A stretch of 25,219 nucleotides of DNA, from NCBI GenBank assembly GCA_964352675.1, contig CAYGSN010000029.1, positions 1-25,219 of the forward strand. The letters run 5' to 3'. Below are positions 6,930 through 13,998 of the stretch, one piece after another. The stretch's first letter is position 1. Every line of letters starts with the position of its first letter. This DNA is from CAYGSN01 sp964352675. Lineage in GTDB: Bacteria > Pseudomonadota > Alphaproteobacteria > Micavibrionales > Micavibrionaceae. The notes under the pieces are model-generated. The model was not told where the DNA came from and did no database searches. It was given only the letters and a program-made list of their open reading frames with translations. The position numbers and the translations under genes were made by a program.

Positions 6930-8174
6930 CTATCGACTGCTGGAAACCCGCTTCTTCGATGCGCGGCTCTGCACGGACCCCGCAACCGAACCGCGCTCCT
7001 GCGTATTGTCGCGCACCATCGGCACATCACGGGAATTGTGCAGGTAATCGGCATAAATCTCGCGCAAATACTCAACCCGGCTCATACGCCCTTCGTCGAA
7101 CGCATGAAACCCGTGGATGGCCAGCGTCACATTTTCATGCTCGCCCTGAATGCGTCTGGCCTGTTCGATCTCGGCATTAATCGTGCCATCGCCCATACGC
7201 TGGAGCATCATCACGCGGAATTCGTCACCATGGTGATAGTCCAGATTGGGGTGCGTGATATAGGTTTGCGGATGCCGGTTCGGCAGGTTATGCGTATTCA
7301 GGTGGTCCCAAACATTATTAGCGCTCACAAACGGATAATCCGCCCAGTTTTCCTGCTGGATCGCCGGCCGTGCCTCGGTATAAACACGAATTTTATGGCG
7401 TTTTTTCAACAGCTCCGCAAAACGGAATGTCGAAGAATCCCCATCAGCCGGGCTGGCCGCATCCAGACCAATACTCATCCCCGCACGCAGGCAAGGCTCC
7501 AGAGCATCAAAGGCATGGGAAAAAGCCTCCTTCTCGCCTTTTTCCCGTTCAATTCTTAGAAAATCAGGGTCCAGGCGCGGGGAGCCAACATAGCATGTGA
7601 TTTCGATTCCCTGATCCGTCAATGGTTTGAAAGCACGGATGAACTCATGTTCGTTCACCACACGTTTGAGCGCCTCACGGTCATAGCCGTTATCCACAGG
7701 GCTATAGGCCGCTTCACGCGCCTCCAGATACTGATCCATCTGCATATGTTCTGTATTCAGTGAGCCAAACGGGTTATGCAGCTGGAAACGCTCCGCGCCC
7801 ATTTCAACATAGGGCATGACATATCGATCTTTAAAATCCATCCAGCCGCGCTCTGCCACGCCCCAGCCGATATTGCGCCGGGCTGCATTGCTGCTGCCGC
7901 CGCCGATCAACCAGTATACAACCGCGCGGCGCTCCCGCAGGACCCGCGCCAGCTCAGGATCGTAATCATCAGGGCTCGTACGCTCAGCAGATTCGCCAGA
8001 GCTTTGACGTTTGCGGGATTTTTTACTCGTTGCCTTGACAGGGCTTTCGGCTGATTTCGTAGTTGCAACAGGTGCGCCGCCCTTGGCATGGCTTGCGCTG
8101 CTCAGCGCCACAGCCATCGCCAGGCACAAAGCCAAGACGCTTAAAACTCTAAGAAAACCTGCTACTTTGCTCAT
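6930..8174 (-). CDS. Unknown secreted protein, possibly TIM-barrel-like
   Basis: I cannot assign a family. Residues 1-30 form a clear signal peptide: MSKVAGFLRV, then a hydrophobic LALCLAMAVAL core and SSASHA just before the likely cleavage site. A low-complexity basic Ser/Lys/Ala linker runs to about residue 68. The body, about 70-385, alternates short hydrophobic strands ending in polar residues with helices: VVYWLIGGG, GAERFQLHNPFG, IEITCYVGSPR, MSIGLDAASP, IRVYTEARP and FVSANNVWDHL. This pattern resembles a (beta/alpha) barrel such as glycoside-hydrolase-like folds, with acids (D in GLDAASP, E in YTEARP) at strand ends. This is inference from pattern only. The C-terminus is Ser/Arg rich. 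The gene converges on the reductase gene with 5 bases between stops, and no strong Shine-Dalgarno is visible. Confidence 0.75.
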   Translation of the reverse strand: MSKVAGFLRVLSVLALCLAMAVALSSASHAKGGAPVATTKSAESPVKATSKKSRKRQSSGESAERTSPDDYDPELARVLRERRAVVYWLIGGGSSNAARRNIGWGVAERGWMDFKDRYVMPYVEMGAERFQLHNPFGSLNTEHMQMDQYLEAREAAYSPVDNGYDREALKRVVNEHEFIRAFKPLTDQGIEITCYVGSPRLDPDFLRIEREKGEKEAFSHAFDALEPCLRAGMSIGLDAASPADGDSSTFRFAELLKKRHKIRVYTEARPAIQQENWADYPFVSANNVWDHLNTHNLPNRHPQTYITHPNLDYHHGDEFRVMMLQRMGDGTINAEIEQARRIQGEHENVTLAIHGFHAFDEGRMSRVEYLREIYADYLHNSRDVPMVRDNTQERGSVAGSVQSRASKKRVSSSR

Positions 8175-8312
8175 TACGCGCTCACAATCAAAAATAATTC
8201 ACATATTCATATATTATGCTATGTAAACATGCAAGTGCAAATTTGCGCCCCGCCCCCACCATCATTGACGGACATCAATAAAACTGAGATTTAAACGGGA
8301 AAGATAAAGACC

Positions 8313-8651
8313 TTAATCGCCTTCGCCGGGTTCGGATGAGAAATATTTCTCGAACTTGCCCTCTTCGTCCTTATAATCGTCCGCATCGTCCTTATGCGGG
8401 CGCGTTGTGGTTATATTGGGCCATTTTTCGGAGTAATCTCTGTTCAATTCCAGCCACTTATCAGCTTTCGGATCGCTGTCCGGGACGATCGCCTCAATCG
8501 GGCATTCCGGCTCGCACACGCCGCAATCAATGCATTCATCCGGATGGATGACCAGCATGTTTTCTCCCTCGTAGAAACAATCCACGGGGCAAACCTCTAC
8601 ACAATCCGTGTATTTACACTTGATACAAACATCGGTGACCACAAAGGTCAT
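8313..8651 (-). CDS. fdxA: 7Fe ferredoxin (3Fe-4S / 4Fe-4S), FdxA type
   Basis: This small electron carrier has 112 aa. The cysteines are C9, C12, C17, C21, C25 and C40, C43, C46, C50. That is the pattern of Azotobacter ferredoxin I shifted by one residue: C9, C17 and C50 suit the 3Fe-4S cluster, and C21, C40, C43 and C46 the 4Fe-4S cluster. The C-terminal extension (LNRDYSEKWPNI and an acidic tail) is typical of the group. GAGGAGGAG just upstream of the ATG at 8651 is a strong ribosome binding site. A well formed promoter (8718-8746) lies upstream and gives a leader of about 60 bases. The ferredoxin could work with the NADP reductase at 5863-6924, which is inference from proximity. Confidence 0.96.
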   Translation of the reverse strand: MTFVVTDVCIKCKYTDCVEVCPVDCFYEGENMLVIHPDECIDCGVCEPECPIEAIVPDSDPKADKWLELNRDYSEKWPNITTTRPHKDDADDYKDEEGKFEKYFSSEPGEGD

Positions 8652-8717
8652 AGGGCTACTCCTCCTCTTCGAAAGGGAAATCTAGTGCGGTGAATCTTCA
8701 TTAGCAACAGATTTTCG

Positions 8718-8746
8718 TTTATAAACACCAAAACCATGGCTTTCAA
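8718..8746 (-). promoter_or_regulatory. Candidate promoter of fdxA
   Basis: On the minus strand TTGAAA (8746-8741) and TATAAA (8723-8718) are separated by exactly 17 bases, a near-consensus sigma-70-type arrangement. The -10 core TTTATAAA is self-complementary, so the site might also serve the divergent lipoprotein gene, although I find no matching -35 box on the plus strand. Confidence 0.5.
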
Positions 8747-8785
8747 GCCTTTCTGAGCACCCCGCGAATCTGTAGACTTTTAGAG

Positions 8786-9337
8786 ATGAATAGTCTTAAA
8801 AGCATCGCTCTGATGCTTATTTTACCTCTTGCGTTAACAGCCTGCAGCTCCACCTCCGATGACTCGGCGGCGCTGTACTCGCCGCTGACCCCACTTCCTG
8901 GCGCTACGGTAGACCCCAGTGACGAAGAAATGCGCCTTGCCGTGCAGAAGTTCCTGAACGGCAGTGAGGCCCCGGCCAATTCAACTTACGATTTCACCCG
9001 CATTGATCTTGATGCCGACGGGCGGCGCGACGCGCTGGTGCTGTTCAAAAACCCCTATGGATTCTGGTGCGGCATGCATGGATGCACCATGCTGGTCCTG
9101 AAAGCGCATGACAAGAATTTCGAACTGGTCAACGCCATCCAGCCCGTGCGCGAACCGCTCTATGTCAGCCGGGATAAAACAAATGGCTGGAAAGACCTCA
9201 TCGTCCGCGTCTCCGGTCGTTGGAGCGAATCCAAAGATGTGGCCATGCGTTTTGACGGCCATGAGTACCCGCAAAATCCCGGTAAAGAAGCTCCTGTCAG
9301 TGATTATGTCCAGGAAGCCCGTGTCTTTTATGATTAG
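8786..9337 (+). CDS. Lipoprotein of unknown function
   Basis: The 183-aa product begins with a lipoprotein signal: MNSLKSIALMLILPLALTAC, with lipobox LTAC and lipidated C20. After a Ser/Pro-rich spacer come a helix (EEMRLAVQKFLNG) and a motif DLDADGRRDALVLF, which resembles the calcium-binding or FG-GAP-like D.D.DG..D loop of secreted proteins. A Cys pair in FWCGMHGCTMLVL could form a disulfide. The C-terminal half (LIVRVSGRW, AMRFDGHEY) is strand rich. I do not recognise a named family. It is divergent from fdxA and converges on the TerB-like gene, with 3 bases between stop codons. Residue two of the mature protein is Ser, which would fit outer-membrane sorting by the E. coli rule. Confidence 0.8.
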   Translation: MNSLKSIALMLILPLALTACSSTSDDSAALYSPLTPLPGATVDPSDEEMRLAVQKFLNGSEAPANSTYDFTRIDLDADGRRDALVLFKNPYGFWCGMHGCTMLVLKAHDKNFELVNAIQPVREPLYVSRDKTNGWKDLIVRVSGRWSESKDVAMRFDGHEYPQNPGKEAPVSDYVQEARVFYD

Positions 9338-9340
9338 ATC

Positions 9341-9814
9341 TTAATCGTCCCCGAACACCATGCGCCTGAGCGCGTAGGCCCAGCCACGCGCGCGGTTATC
9401 ATCGTCCTGCGCTGCAGACGAAGAGACGGGAGCATCTTCCTCGAACTCCATCTTGATGGAGCCGACCAGATCATCAACAATATTAACCCGTGCCAGATGC
9501 GCCTCCTCAAGCTTCAGCATAATCGCCTGCTCTTCCATGCCGTAATCGCCGTCGATCCAGACCAGCCGCCGCGCGAATTTGAAAAATCGGGCCTGATCAT
9601 GCACGTCACTTATACCGTCAAACATCTCCAGAATATCTTTGGGATTGGTAATGTCATCGTTCAGGATATCATGCTGTTCCTGCGAAAAGGGGATATCCTC
9701 CAGCGCTTCGGCCATAAACCGCACTTCCTCGCTGGTCACAACATGATCGGCATGGGCAATCGCGAACAATGTGCGCCACATGTAAAATTCGCTCTCGCTA
9801 AGACCTTTGGACAT
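9341..9814 (-). CDS. TerB-like helical protein
   Basis: The 157-aa protein resembles the TerB / DjlA-N family of all-alpha domains: FAIAHADHVVTSEEVRFM and FFKFARRLVWIDGDYGMEEQ repeat the family's D-x-x-(V/Y)-x-x-x-E pattern in two halves. TerB domains occur in tellurite-resistance and other stress-linked proteins, but no tellurite function can be inferred here. The C-terminus is acidic, then basic (RARGWAYALRRMVFGDD), and could contact a membrane or partner. The ATG at 9814 is chosen over an upstream in-frame start at 9853 because GGGAGGAG (9820-9827) sits 5 bases before it. The gene stands alone between the lipoprotein and carbonic anhydrase genes. Confidence 0.75.
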   Translation of the reverse strand: MSKGLSESEFYMWRTLFAIAHADHVVTSEEVRFMAEALEDIPFSQEQHDILNDDITNPKDILEMFDGISDVHDQARFFKFARRLVWIDGDYGMEEQAIMLKLEEAHLARVNIVDDLVGSIKMEFEEDAPVSSSAAQDDDNRARGWAYALRRMVFGDD

Positions 9815-9819
9815 TTCAA

Positions 9820-9827
9820 CTCCTCCC
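9820..9827 (-). promoter_or_regulatory. Strong ribosome binding site fixing the start of the TerB-like gene
   Basis: GGGAGGAG on the minus strand lies 5 bases before the ATG at 9814 and falls inside the longer open frame that begins at 9853. This argues for the shorter protein. Confidence 0.6.
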
Positions 9828-9917
9828 TTCTTGATTGTGACGGTTTTTTGCACCTCAATGCAAGGCGAAGGAGGTTTTTTTAGAGCGTTCGGGACAAAAC
9901 ACCCCTCGCGTACCCTG

Positions 9918-10835
9918 CTACTCGCCCTTCACCACACGTCCGTGCAAATCCTGAACCGGGCGCGCATTGACCGGAAACAACCCCTGAAATGCAGTAACCT
10001 GTTCGGCGGAAACCTCAATCGGCGTTTTCATGACATGCCATTGCACGCCTTCGGTACAAGGCGGCGTGGTCAGCGATCCCTCATACTGGTAATATCCCAG
10101 ATCCTCCGGCAGCAGATCAAAAGCATTCACCTGCACCATCACGACATCCTTGGTTTTTCCAGCCATAGGAACGTTCTGCCAGATGCCTTCAATCACCGGG
10201 TTATGCTCGCCGACCTTCATCATCACGCTAAGCACCCCCAGCGTACCGTCTTCCGCCTTATGCACGAAATGCACCTCCATCGGATATGGAGCGCCGTCCA
10301 GATAATGCTCACTGGGTGTGTGAAAATGGAACTGTAGCAATTCAAATGTTTTCCCGCCTACGCTCATCGAACTGCCTTGCGCATAATTCACCTGAACCGT
10401 ATGGCCATTATTCATGACCTCAAGTGGTACGGCATTATAAGAGATCTCAAGCTGTGGCAAATCAACCTGCGAATATTTCTCGATATTGACCGGAGATTGC
10501 TTCAGGCCGGATTTACAAACTTCATAGGCCGCATCCAGCCCCCCCCAATGCGCCGCCGCGCCGGCGCCTTCATAGCCCCATTGCACCTGCTCTTCCAGGG
10601 CGGGCTGCTCTTGCGGCTCTGCATGTTTTGCTGCCGTTTCATGCCCTTCTTCCATAGGCACAACCTGCGCCGCCGCCTCACGGCCTTCCTGCATGGTCTC
10701 TGCCGGCGCGTGCTCCTGAACCTGCTCCTGCAAATGCTCCTGTATATGCTCGGCGGGCGCATGATCTTCCGCAAAAGCCGGGCTGGCGGCCAGTGCCACG
10801 CATGCTGCACTCAAAAGCAAAGCTCTATGTTTCAT
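9918..10835 (-). CDS. Secreted alpha-type carbonic anhydrase
   Basis: The enzyme interconverts CO2 and bicarbonate in the periplasm. The 305-aa precursor has a signal peptide (residues 1-22, cleavage after AFA). A His/Glu/Gln/Ala-rich linker spans about 23-84, then the catalytic domain from WGYEG onwards. Zinc ligands are H170 and H172 (FHFHTPSEH) and H189 (MEVHFVH). H145 in NNGHTVQV is the likely proton shuttle. QSPVNI, SLTTPPCTEGV and the C107 / TPPC cysteine pair, which forms a disulfide in bacterial members, are present. The domain looks fully active. The linker, with its repeated HAPAE, is longer than usual. AAGGAGA lies 7 bases before the ATG. The gene is divergent from trmFO. Confidence 0.95.
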   Translation of the reverse strand: MKHRALLLSAACVALAASPAFAEDHAPAEHIQEHLQEQVQEHAPAETMQEGREAAAQVVPMEEGHETAAKHAEPQEQPALEEQVQWGYEGAGAAAHWGGLDAAYEVCKSGLKQSPVNIEKYSQVDLPQLEISYNAVPLEVMNNGHTVQVNYAQGSSMSVGGKTFELLQFHFHTPSEHYLDGAPYPMEVHFVHKAEDGTLGVLSVMMKVGEHNPVIEGIWQNVPMAGKTKDVVMVQVNAFDLLPEDLGYYQYEGSLTTPPCTEGVQWHVMKTPIEVSAEQVTAFQGLFPVNARPVQDLHGRVVKGE

Positions 10836-10922
10836 GATATTTCTCCTTGATTTGTCCCCGAAAATGATTCTTTTCTACTGGAGAGTCTATCGCAGCCCCG
10901 GTGCAACACAAAGACTTAAAAC

Positions 10923-10951
10923 TTGCTTTTCCCTTACTGATTGCATTACAA
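10923..10951 (+). promoter_or_regulatory. Weak candidate promoter of trmFO
   Basis: TTGCTT (10923-10928) and TTACAA (10946-10951) are 17 bases apart. The -10 box is poor, but it ends 7 bases before the ATG at 10959, which itself has no Shine-Dalgarno sequence. If used, the transcript would be leaderless or nearly so. Confidence 0.25.
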
Positions 10952-10958
10952 AAACACC

Positions 10959-12293
10959 ATGAAAACAAAGAAAATCCATATTATAGGCGCGGGGCTGGCC
11001 GGATCGGAAGCCGCTTGGCAAATTGCCAATATGGGCGTGCCCGTTGTGCTGCATGAAATGCGCCCGCATGTTGAAACGCCTGCGCACCAGACCGATGGCT
11101 GTGCGGAGCTTGTCTGCTCGAATTCTTTCCGCAGTGATGATCATGAGCATAACGCCGTTGGCCTGCTCCACGAAGAAATGCGCCGCCTAAACTCCCTCAT
11201 CATGCGCGAGGGCGGTAAGGCCGCCGTGCCCGCCGGTGGTGCGCTGGCCGTTGACCGCGATATCTTCTCCGCTGGCGTGACCAAGGCGCTGGAGGAGCAC
11301 CCTCTCATCAACATCGAGCGCGGCGAGATAGATGGCCTGCCTCCGGCGGAGTGGGACAGCGTCATCATCGCCACAGGCCCCCTGACCTCCGATGCGCTGG
11401 CCAAAGCGATTGCCGATCTGACCGGCGAAGGCGAGCTGGCCTTCTTTGATGCCATCGCGCCGATTGTCCACCGTGAGACCATTAATATGAATGTGGCGTG
11501 GTTTCAGTCGCGCTACGATAAAGCTGGCCCGGCAGGAACCGGCAAAGACTACATCAACTGTCCCATGAGCGAAGAGCAATATAATAATTTTATCACCGAG
11601 CTTTTAAACGCCGAATACGGCCTGTTCAAAGAATGGGAACTCCCATCCGGCAGCCCGACTTTGGAGGAGCGTGAGCTCGACACCCCCTATTTCGATGGCT
11701 GCATGCCGATCGAGGTTATGGCCGCACGCGGCCCCCAAACGCTGAGCTTCGGCCCGATGAAACCCGTTGGCCTCACCAATCCCCACAGTGATGAGCAACC
11801 TTATGCAGTGGTTCAGCTCAGGCAGGACAATGCCCTCGGCACGCTCTACAACATGGTGGGTTTTCAAACCAAAATGAAATGGGGCGAGCAGACCCGCGTC
11901 TTTAAAATGATACCGGGTTTGGAAAATGCGGAGTTTGCAAGACTCGGCGGCCTGCACCGCAACACCTTTATCAACTCACCAAAATTACTCAATGAAATGC
12001 TACAACTAAAAGCCCAGCCGCGCCTGCGCTTCGCTGGTCAAATCACCGGCTGTGAGGGCTATGTCGAAAGCGCTGCCATCGGTCTGCTCGCCGGGCGCAT
12101 GGCTGCCGCTGAAAAGCTCGGCCAGAATTTCGAAACACCACCTGCCACAACCGCCCTCGGCGCGCTCCTGAACCACATCACCGGCGGCGCAGAATCTGAA
12201 ACCTTCCAACCCATGAACATAAATTTCGGCCTCTTCCCCCCTTTAACCAAGGACGAAGCTACCATCAAATACCAAACCAAATCCGGTAAATAG
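10959..12293 (+). CDS. trmFO: TrmFO, folate-dependent tRNA (uracil-5-)-methyltransferase, ended early by an amber codon
   Basis: TrmFO uses methylenetetrahydrofolate and FADH2 to make 5-methyluridine at position 54 of tRNA. The 444-aa frame has the FAD motif GAGLAGSEA (10-18), the catalytic C53 in CAELVCSNSFRSDD, GPLTS, FDGCMPIEVMAARG with the second conserved cysteine, and QITGCEGYVESAAIGLLAGRMAA. The ATG at 10959 starts directly before the FAD strand; a TTG at 10941 would add six residues. The TAG at 12291-12293 falls shortly after NINFGLFPPL, where family members normally continue for roughly 30-40 more residues. The same frame continues for 33 further codons with family-like sequence (see next entry). 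The core is complete, so the protein may still work, or the codon may be read through or be an error. Confidence 0.9.
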   Translation: MKTKKIHIIGAGLAGSEAAWQIANMGVPVVLHEMRPHVETPAHQTDGCAELVCSNSFRSDDHEHNAVGLLHEEMRRLNSLIMREGGKAAVPAGGALAVDRDIFSAGVTKALEEHPLINIERGEIDGLPPAEWDSVIIATGPLTSDALAKAIADLTGEGELAFFDAIAPIVHRETINMNVAWFQSRYDKAGPAGTGKDYINCPMSEEQYNNFITELLNAEYGLFKEWELPSGSPTLEERELDTPYFDGCMPIEVMAARGPQTLSFGPMKPVGLTNPHSDEQPYAVVQLRQDNALGTLYNMVGFQTKMKWGEQTRVFKMIPGLENAEFARLGGLHRNTFINSPKLLNEMLQLKAQPRLRFAGQITGCEGYVESAAIGLLAGRMAAAEKLGQNFETPPATTALGALLNHITGGAESETFQPMNINFGLFPPLTKDEATIKYQTKSGK

Positions 12294-12395
12294 AAACGCG
12301 CCAACCTGGGCGGCAAAGACCGCAAAAAAGCCTACACCACGCGCGCACTTATGGCGCTGGAAAACTGGATCGGTGAAATAAAAAAAGCAGCCTAG
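12291..12395 (+). other. In-frame continuation of trmFO behind the amber codon
   Basis: Directly after TAG (12291-12293) the trmFO frame continues for 33 codons to a second TAG (12393-12395). It encodes KRANLGGKDRKK, then AYTTRALMALENW and IGEIKKAA. As I know the family, TrmFO proteins end with a basic G(K/R)xRKxAYxxRAL..L..W segment, so this is recognisably the missing C-terminus. The second stop lies 5 bases from the stop of the convergent gene, the same tight spacing as other gene pairs in this window. That suggests 12395 is the original gene end. Confidence 0.75.
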
Positions 12396-12400
12396 ACGCT

Positions 12401-12910
12401 CTAAACCTCAACAGAGATACGCCGCCCAACAAATAATTTTTCTGTGGCTTGAATATTCACAAAAGCAACATTGGTTCTTATAAACTCATTGGGGATAAGC
12501 CCCTTTTTCTTTTCTTCAATAATCCGCTCAAGATTATTCAAAACCTGAAGATACGCTGCACTATCAGTCGCAACTGAAACATCCGCATCAGAAGCCTCTT
12601 TCTGAACTTCGGCTTTAAGCTCCTTAATCTTTGTCTTCACATCTTCTAACCCACCACGGCTGGAGGATATAACCTTTGAAGAAAGATCAAAAATCTTGTT
12701 GTTGCGATTCAGCTTCTTAATAATGCCTTTGATATTTTCAGGAAGTTCAAAAAGCTGGTAGAAATCTTCATTCGATGTATCAAGATCAAAAAATGAACTT
12801 TTGGGAACAACAGGCTCTTCAATTTTAGGAAAAGGATTCTGAGCCTCTTTCGGCTTCAAAAGAGGAGAAGGAGCGCTCACCGGCGCAAGAATACTAGTTA
12901 TTCCAGTCAT
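12401..12910 (-). CDS. Unknown protein with coiled-coil centre, 169 aa
   Basis: I do not recognise this protein. The first 40 residues are Pro-rich and probably disordered (APVSAPSPLLKPKEAQNPFP). Residues about 45-75 form an acidic then basic helix (ENIKGIIKKLNRNN). Residues about 85-135 look like a coiled coil (GGLEDVKTKIKELKAEVQ, and YLQVLNNLERIIEEKKKG). The end is strand-like (FVGRRISVEV). No signal peptide or membrane segment is visible. The gene is AT-richer than trmFO and has a purine-rich AAGGAAAGG upstream of the ATG at 12910. It is convergent with trmFO and divergent from the FecR gene. The N-terminal style is similar to the 85-aa protein at 13999-14256, but this is not proof of relation. 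Confidence 0.7.
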   Translation of the reverse strand: MTGITSILAPVSAPSPLLKPKEAQNPFPKIEEPVVPKSSFFDLDTSNEDFYQLFELPENIKGIIKKLNRNNKIFDLSSKVISSSRGGLEDVKTKIKELKAEVQKEASDADVSVATDSAAYLQVLNNLERIIEEKKKGLIPNEFIRTNVAFVNIQATEKLFVGRRISVEV

Positions 12911-13064
12911 TTACGCGGCCCTTTCCTTGGACGTACCGTAAATTTTTTTAACATCCTGTTACATCTTTATTTTAGCATATTTATAGTCCACAATAGAAGC
13001 TCTTTCGTGCACACGAAACTAGGTAAAATTTTAAGTAATCTTGACTTTTTTTCAACTCAATTGC

Positions 13065-13073
13065 TGTTAAAAT
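13065..13073 (+). promoter_or_regulatory. Possible extended -10 promoter element of the FecR gene
   Basis: TGTTAAAAT matches an extended -10 (TGnTAtAAT-like) and lies 35 bases before the ATG. A TTGACT at 13041-13046 is 21 bases away, too far for a standard -35 pairing. The 197-base divergent gap 12911-13107 is otherwise AT-rich without a clear structure. Confidence 0.3.
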
Positions 13074-13107
13074 AGAACTATATAAGAGTATAAAAAGGGC
13101 AGACCGG

Positions 13108-13929
13108 ATGATTAAAAAAGCGGCAATTTTCTTTGCAACCATGTTTTCCGTGGTTATTTTATTTAATGTTTACAGTGCAATAGCACAAAGCAAAGACCAT
13201 TACCCCATCGGAAAAATTGTTCAGATTGAAGGCAGCGCCTATTACTCCAATGGTGAAAATCGCCGCAAGCTCAAGGTTGATGATCCGGTATTCCTGTATT
13301 CCACTGTCGAAACCGACAAAGACTCTAAAATCCTGATTATATTCGTGGATGATACACAACTCCGCCTGGCGGAAAACACCATACTTGTCATCGATGAATA
13401 TGTTTTTGATCCCTACGATTCCGAAGAGAACAAGGCCGGGATATCCGTTACAAAAGGTGCCTTTAACTGGCTGAGCGGACAGATCACAAAGCGTGAAACC
13501 CCGCAGGTCGATATCAAAACCCCTGTCGGCTCAATTGGCATTCGCGGCACAGAATTCTGGGCCGGGGAATTGCAGGGCGGCTACGGCGTTTTTGTATCCG
13601 ATGGATTGGTCGGCTGCGCCGGTGATTTCGGCCAGGTTGATATGGCTGCCGGTGATGGTGTGTTTATCTCCGAAACAAGCGGCCAGGCGATGATGGACGG
13701 CTATTGGGACAGCCCCAAAATGGCAGCCGCCATGCAAACCGTAACATTCTCTGATGCCGCTCTGGCCGAAGAGCGCACAAAAACTGCCTTATATAACAAC
13801 ATTCAGGAGCGCGAAAATTACCGCAGTGCCGTCTTCCCGAACAAGCCAAAACCCTCCAATCGCAAATATATCGGTGATCAGGATGACTTCTTCACCGATG
13901 AGTTCGAACAACTCAGAGACCGCAGATAA
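13108..13929 (+). CDS. FecR-domain secreted protein
   Basis: The 273-aa product has a signal peptide (residues about 1-26, ending AIA before QSKDH). A FecR domain follows: GKIVQIEGSAYYS, YSTVETDKDSKILIIFVDDTQLRLAENT, then GAFNWLSGQ and the hallmark VDIKTPVGSIGIRGTEFW. FecR domains occur in iron-signalling regulators, but in stand-alone secreted proteins like this they are of unknown role. There is no sigma factor, TonB receptor or peptidoglycan-binding domain beside it, so an iron role cannot be claimed. The C-terminal 80 residues are polar and acidic. AAGGG precedes the ATG at 13108. A strong terminator follows directly. Confidence 0.88.
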   Translation: MIKKAAIFFATMFSVVILFNVYSAIAQSKDHYPIGKIVQIEGSAYYSNGENRRKLKVDDPVFLYSTVETDKDSKILIIFVDDTQLRLAENTILVIDEYVFDPYDSEENKAGISVTKGAFNWLSGQITKRETPQVDIKTPVGSIGIRGTEFWAGELQGGYGVFVSDGLVGCAGDFGQVDMAAGDGVFISETSGQAMMDGYWDSPKMAAAMQTVTFSDAALAEERTKTALYNNIQERENYRSAVFPNKPKPSNRKYIGDQDDFFTDEFEQLRDRR

Positions 13930-13945
13930 CCAAGAAAAATGACAC

Positions 13946-13978
13946 AAAAAAAGCCCGCCATCATTGGCGGGCTTTTTT
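13946..13978. terminator. Bidirectional intrinsic terminator
   Basis: A 14-bp perfect stem (13947-13960 with 13965-13978) has a GC-rich core GCCCGCCA / TGGCGGGC and a TCAT loop. It is flanked by A-runs on the left and T-runs on the right. It can end transcription of the FecR gene on the plus strand and of the 85-aa gene on the minus strand. Confidence 0.92.
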
Positions 13979-13998
13979 AATTTACCAAAGCCTAAAAA

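Noticed and set aside
9341..9814. Tellurite resistance function for the TerB-like gene
   Set aside because: The fold family is broad and no other ter genes are nearby.
9848..9882. Short hairpin ACCTC/GAGGT followed by seven T's between the TerB-like and carbonic anhydrase genes
   Set aside because: Only 5 bp of stem with a long loop, and no plus-strand gene ends close enough upstream to need it.
12291..12293. Genome-wide reassignment of TAG as an explanation for the trmFO amber codon
   Set aside because: TAG ends other genes in this window at positions matching family lengths, for example the ferredoxin-NADP reductase and the response regulator.
13108..13929. Iron-responsive FecIRA-type signalling for the FecR-domain protein
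   Set aside because: No ECF sigma factor or TonB-dependent receptor is adjacent, and the protein has an export signal rather than the anti-sigma layout.
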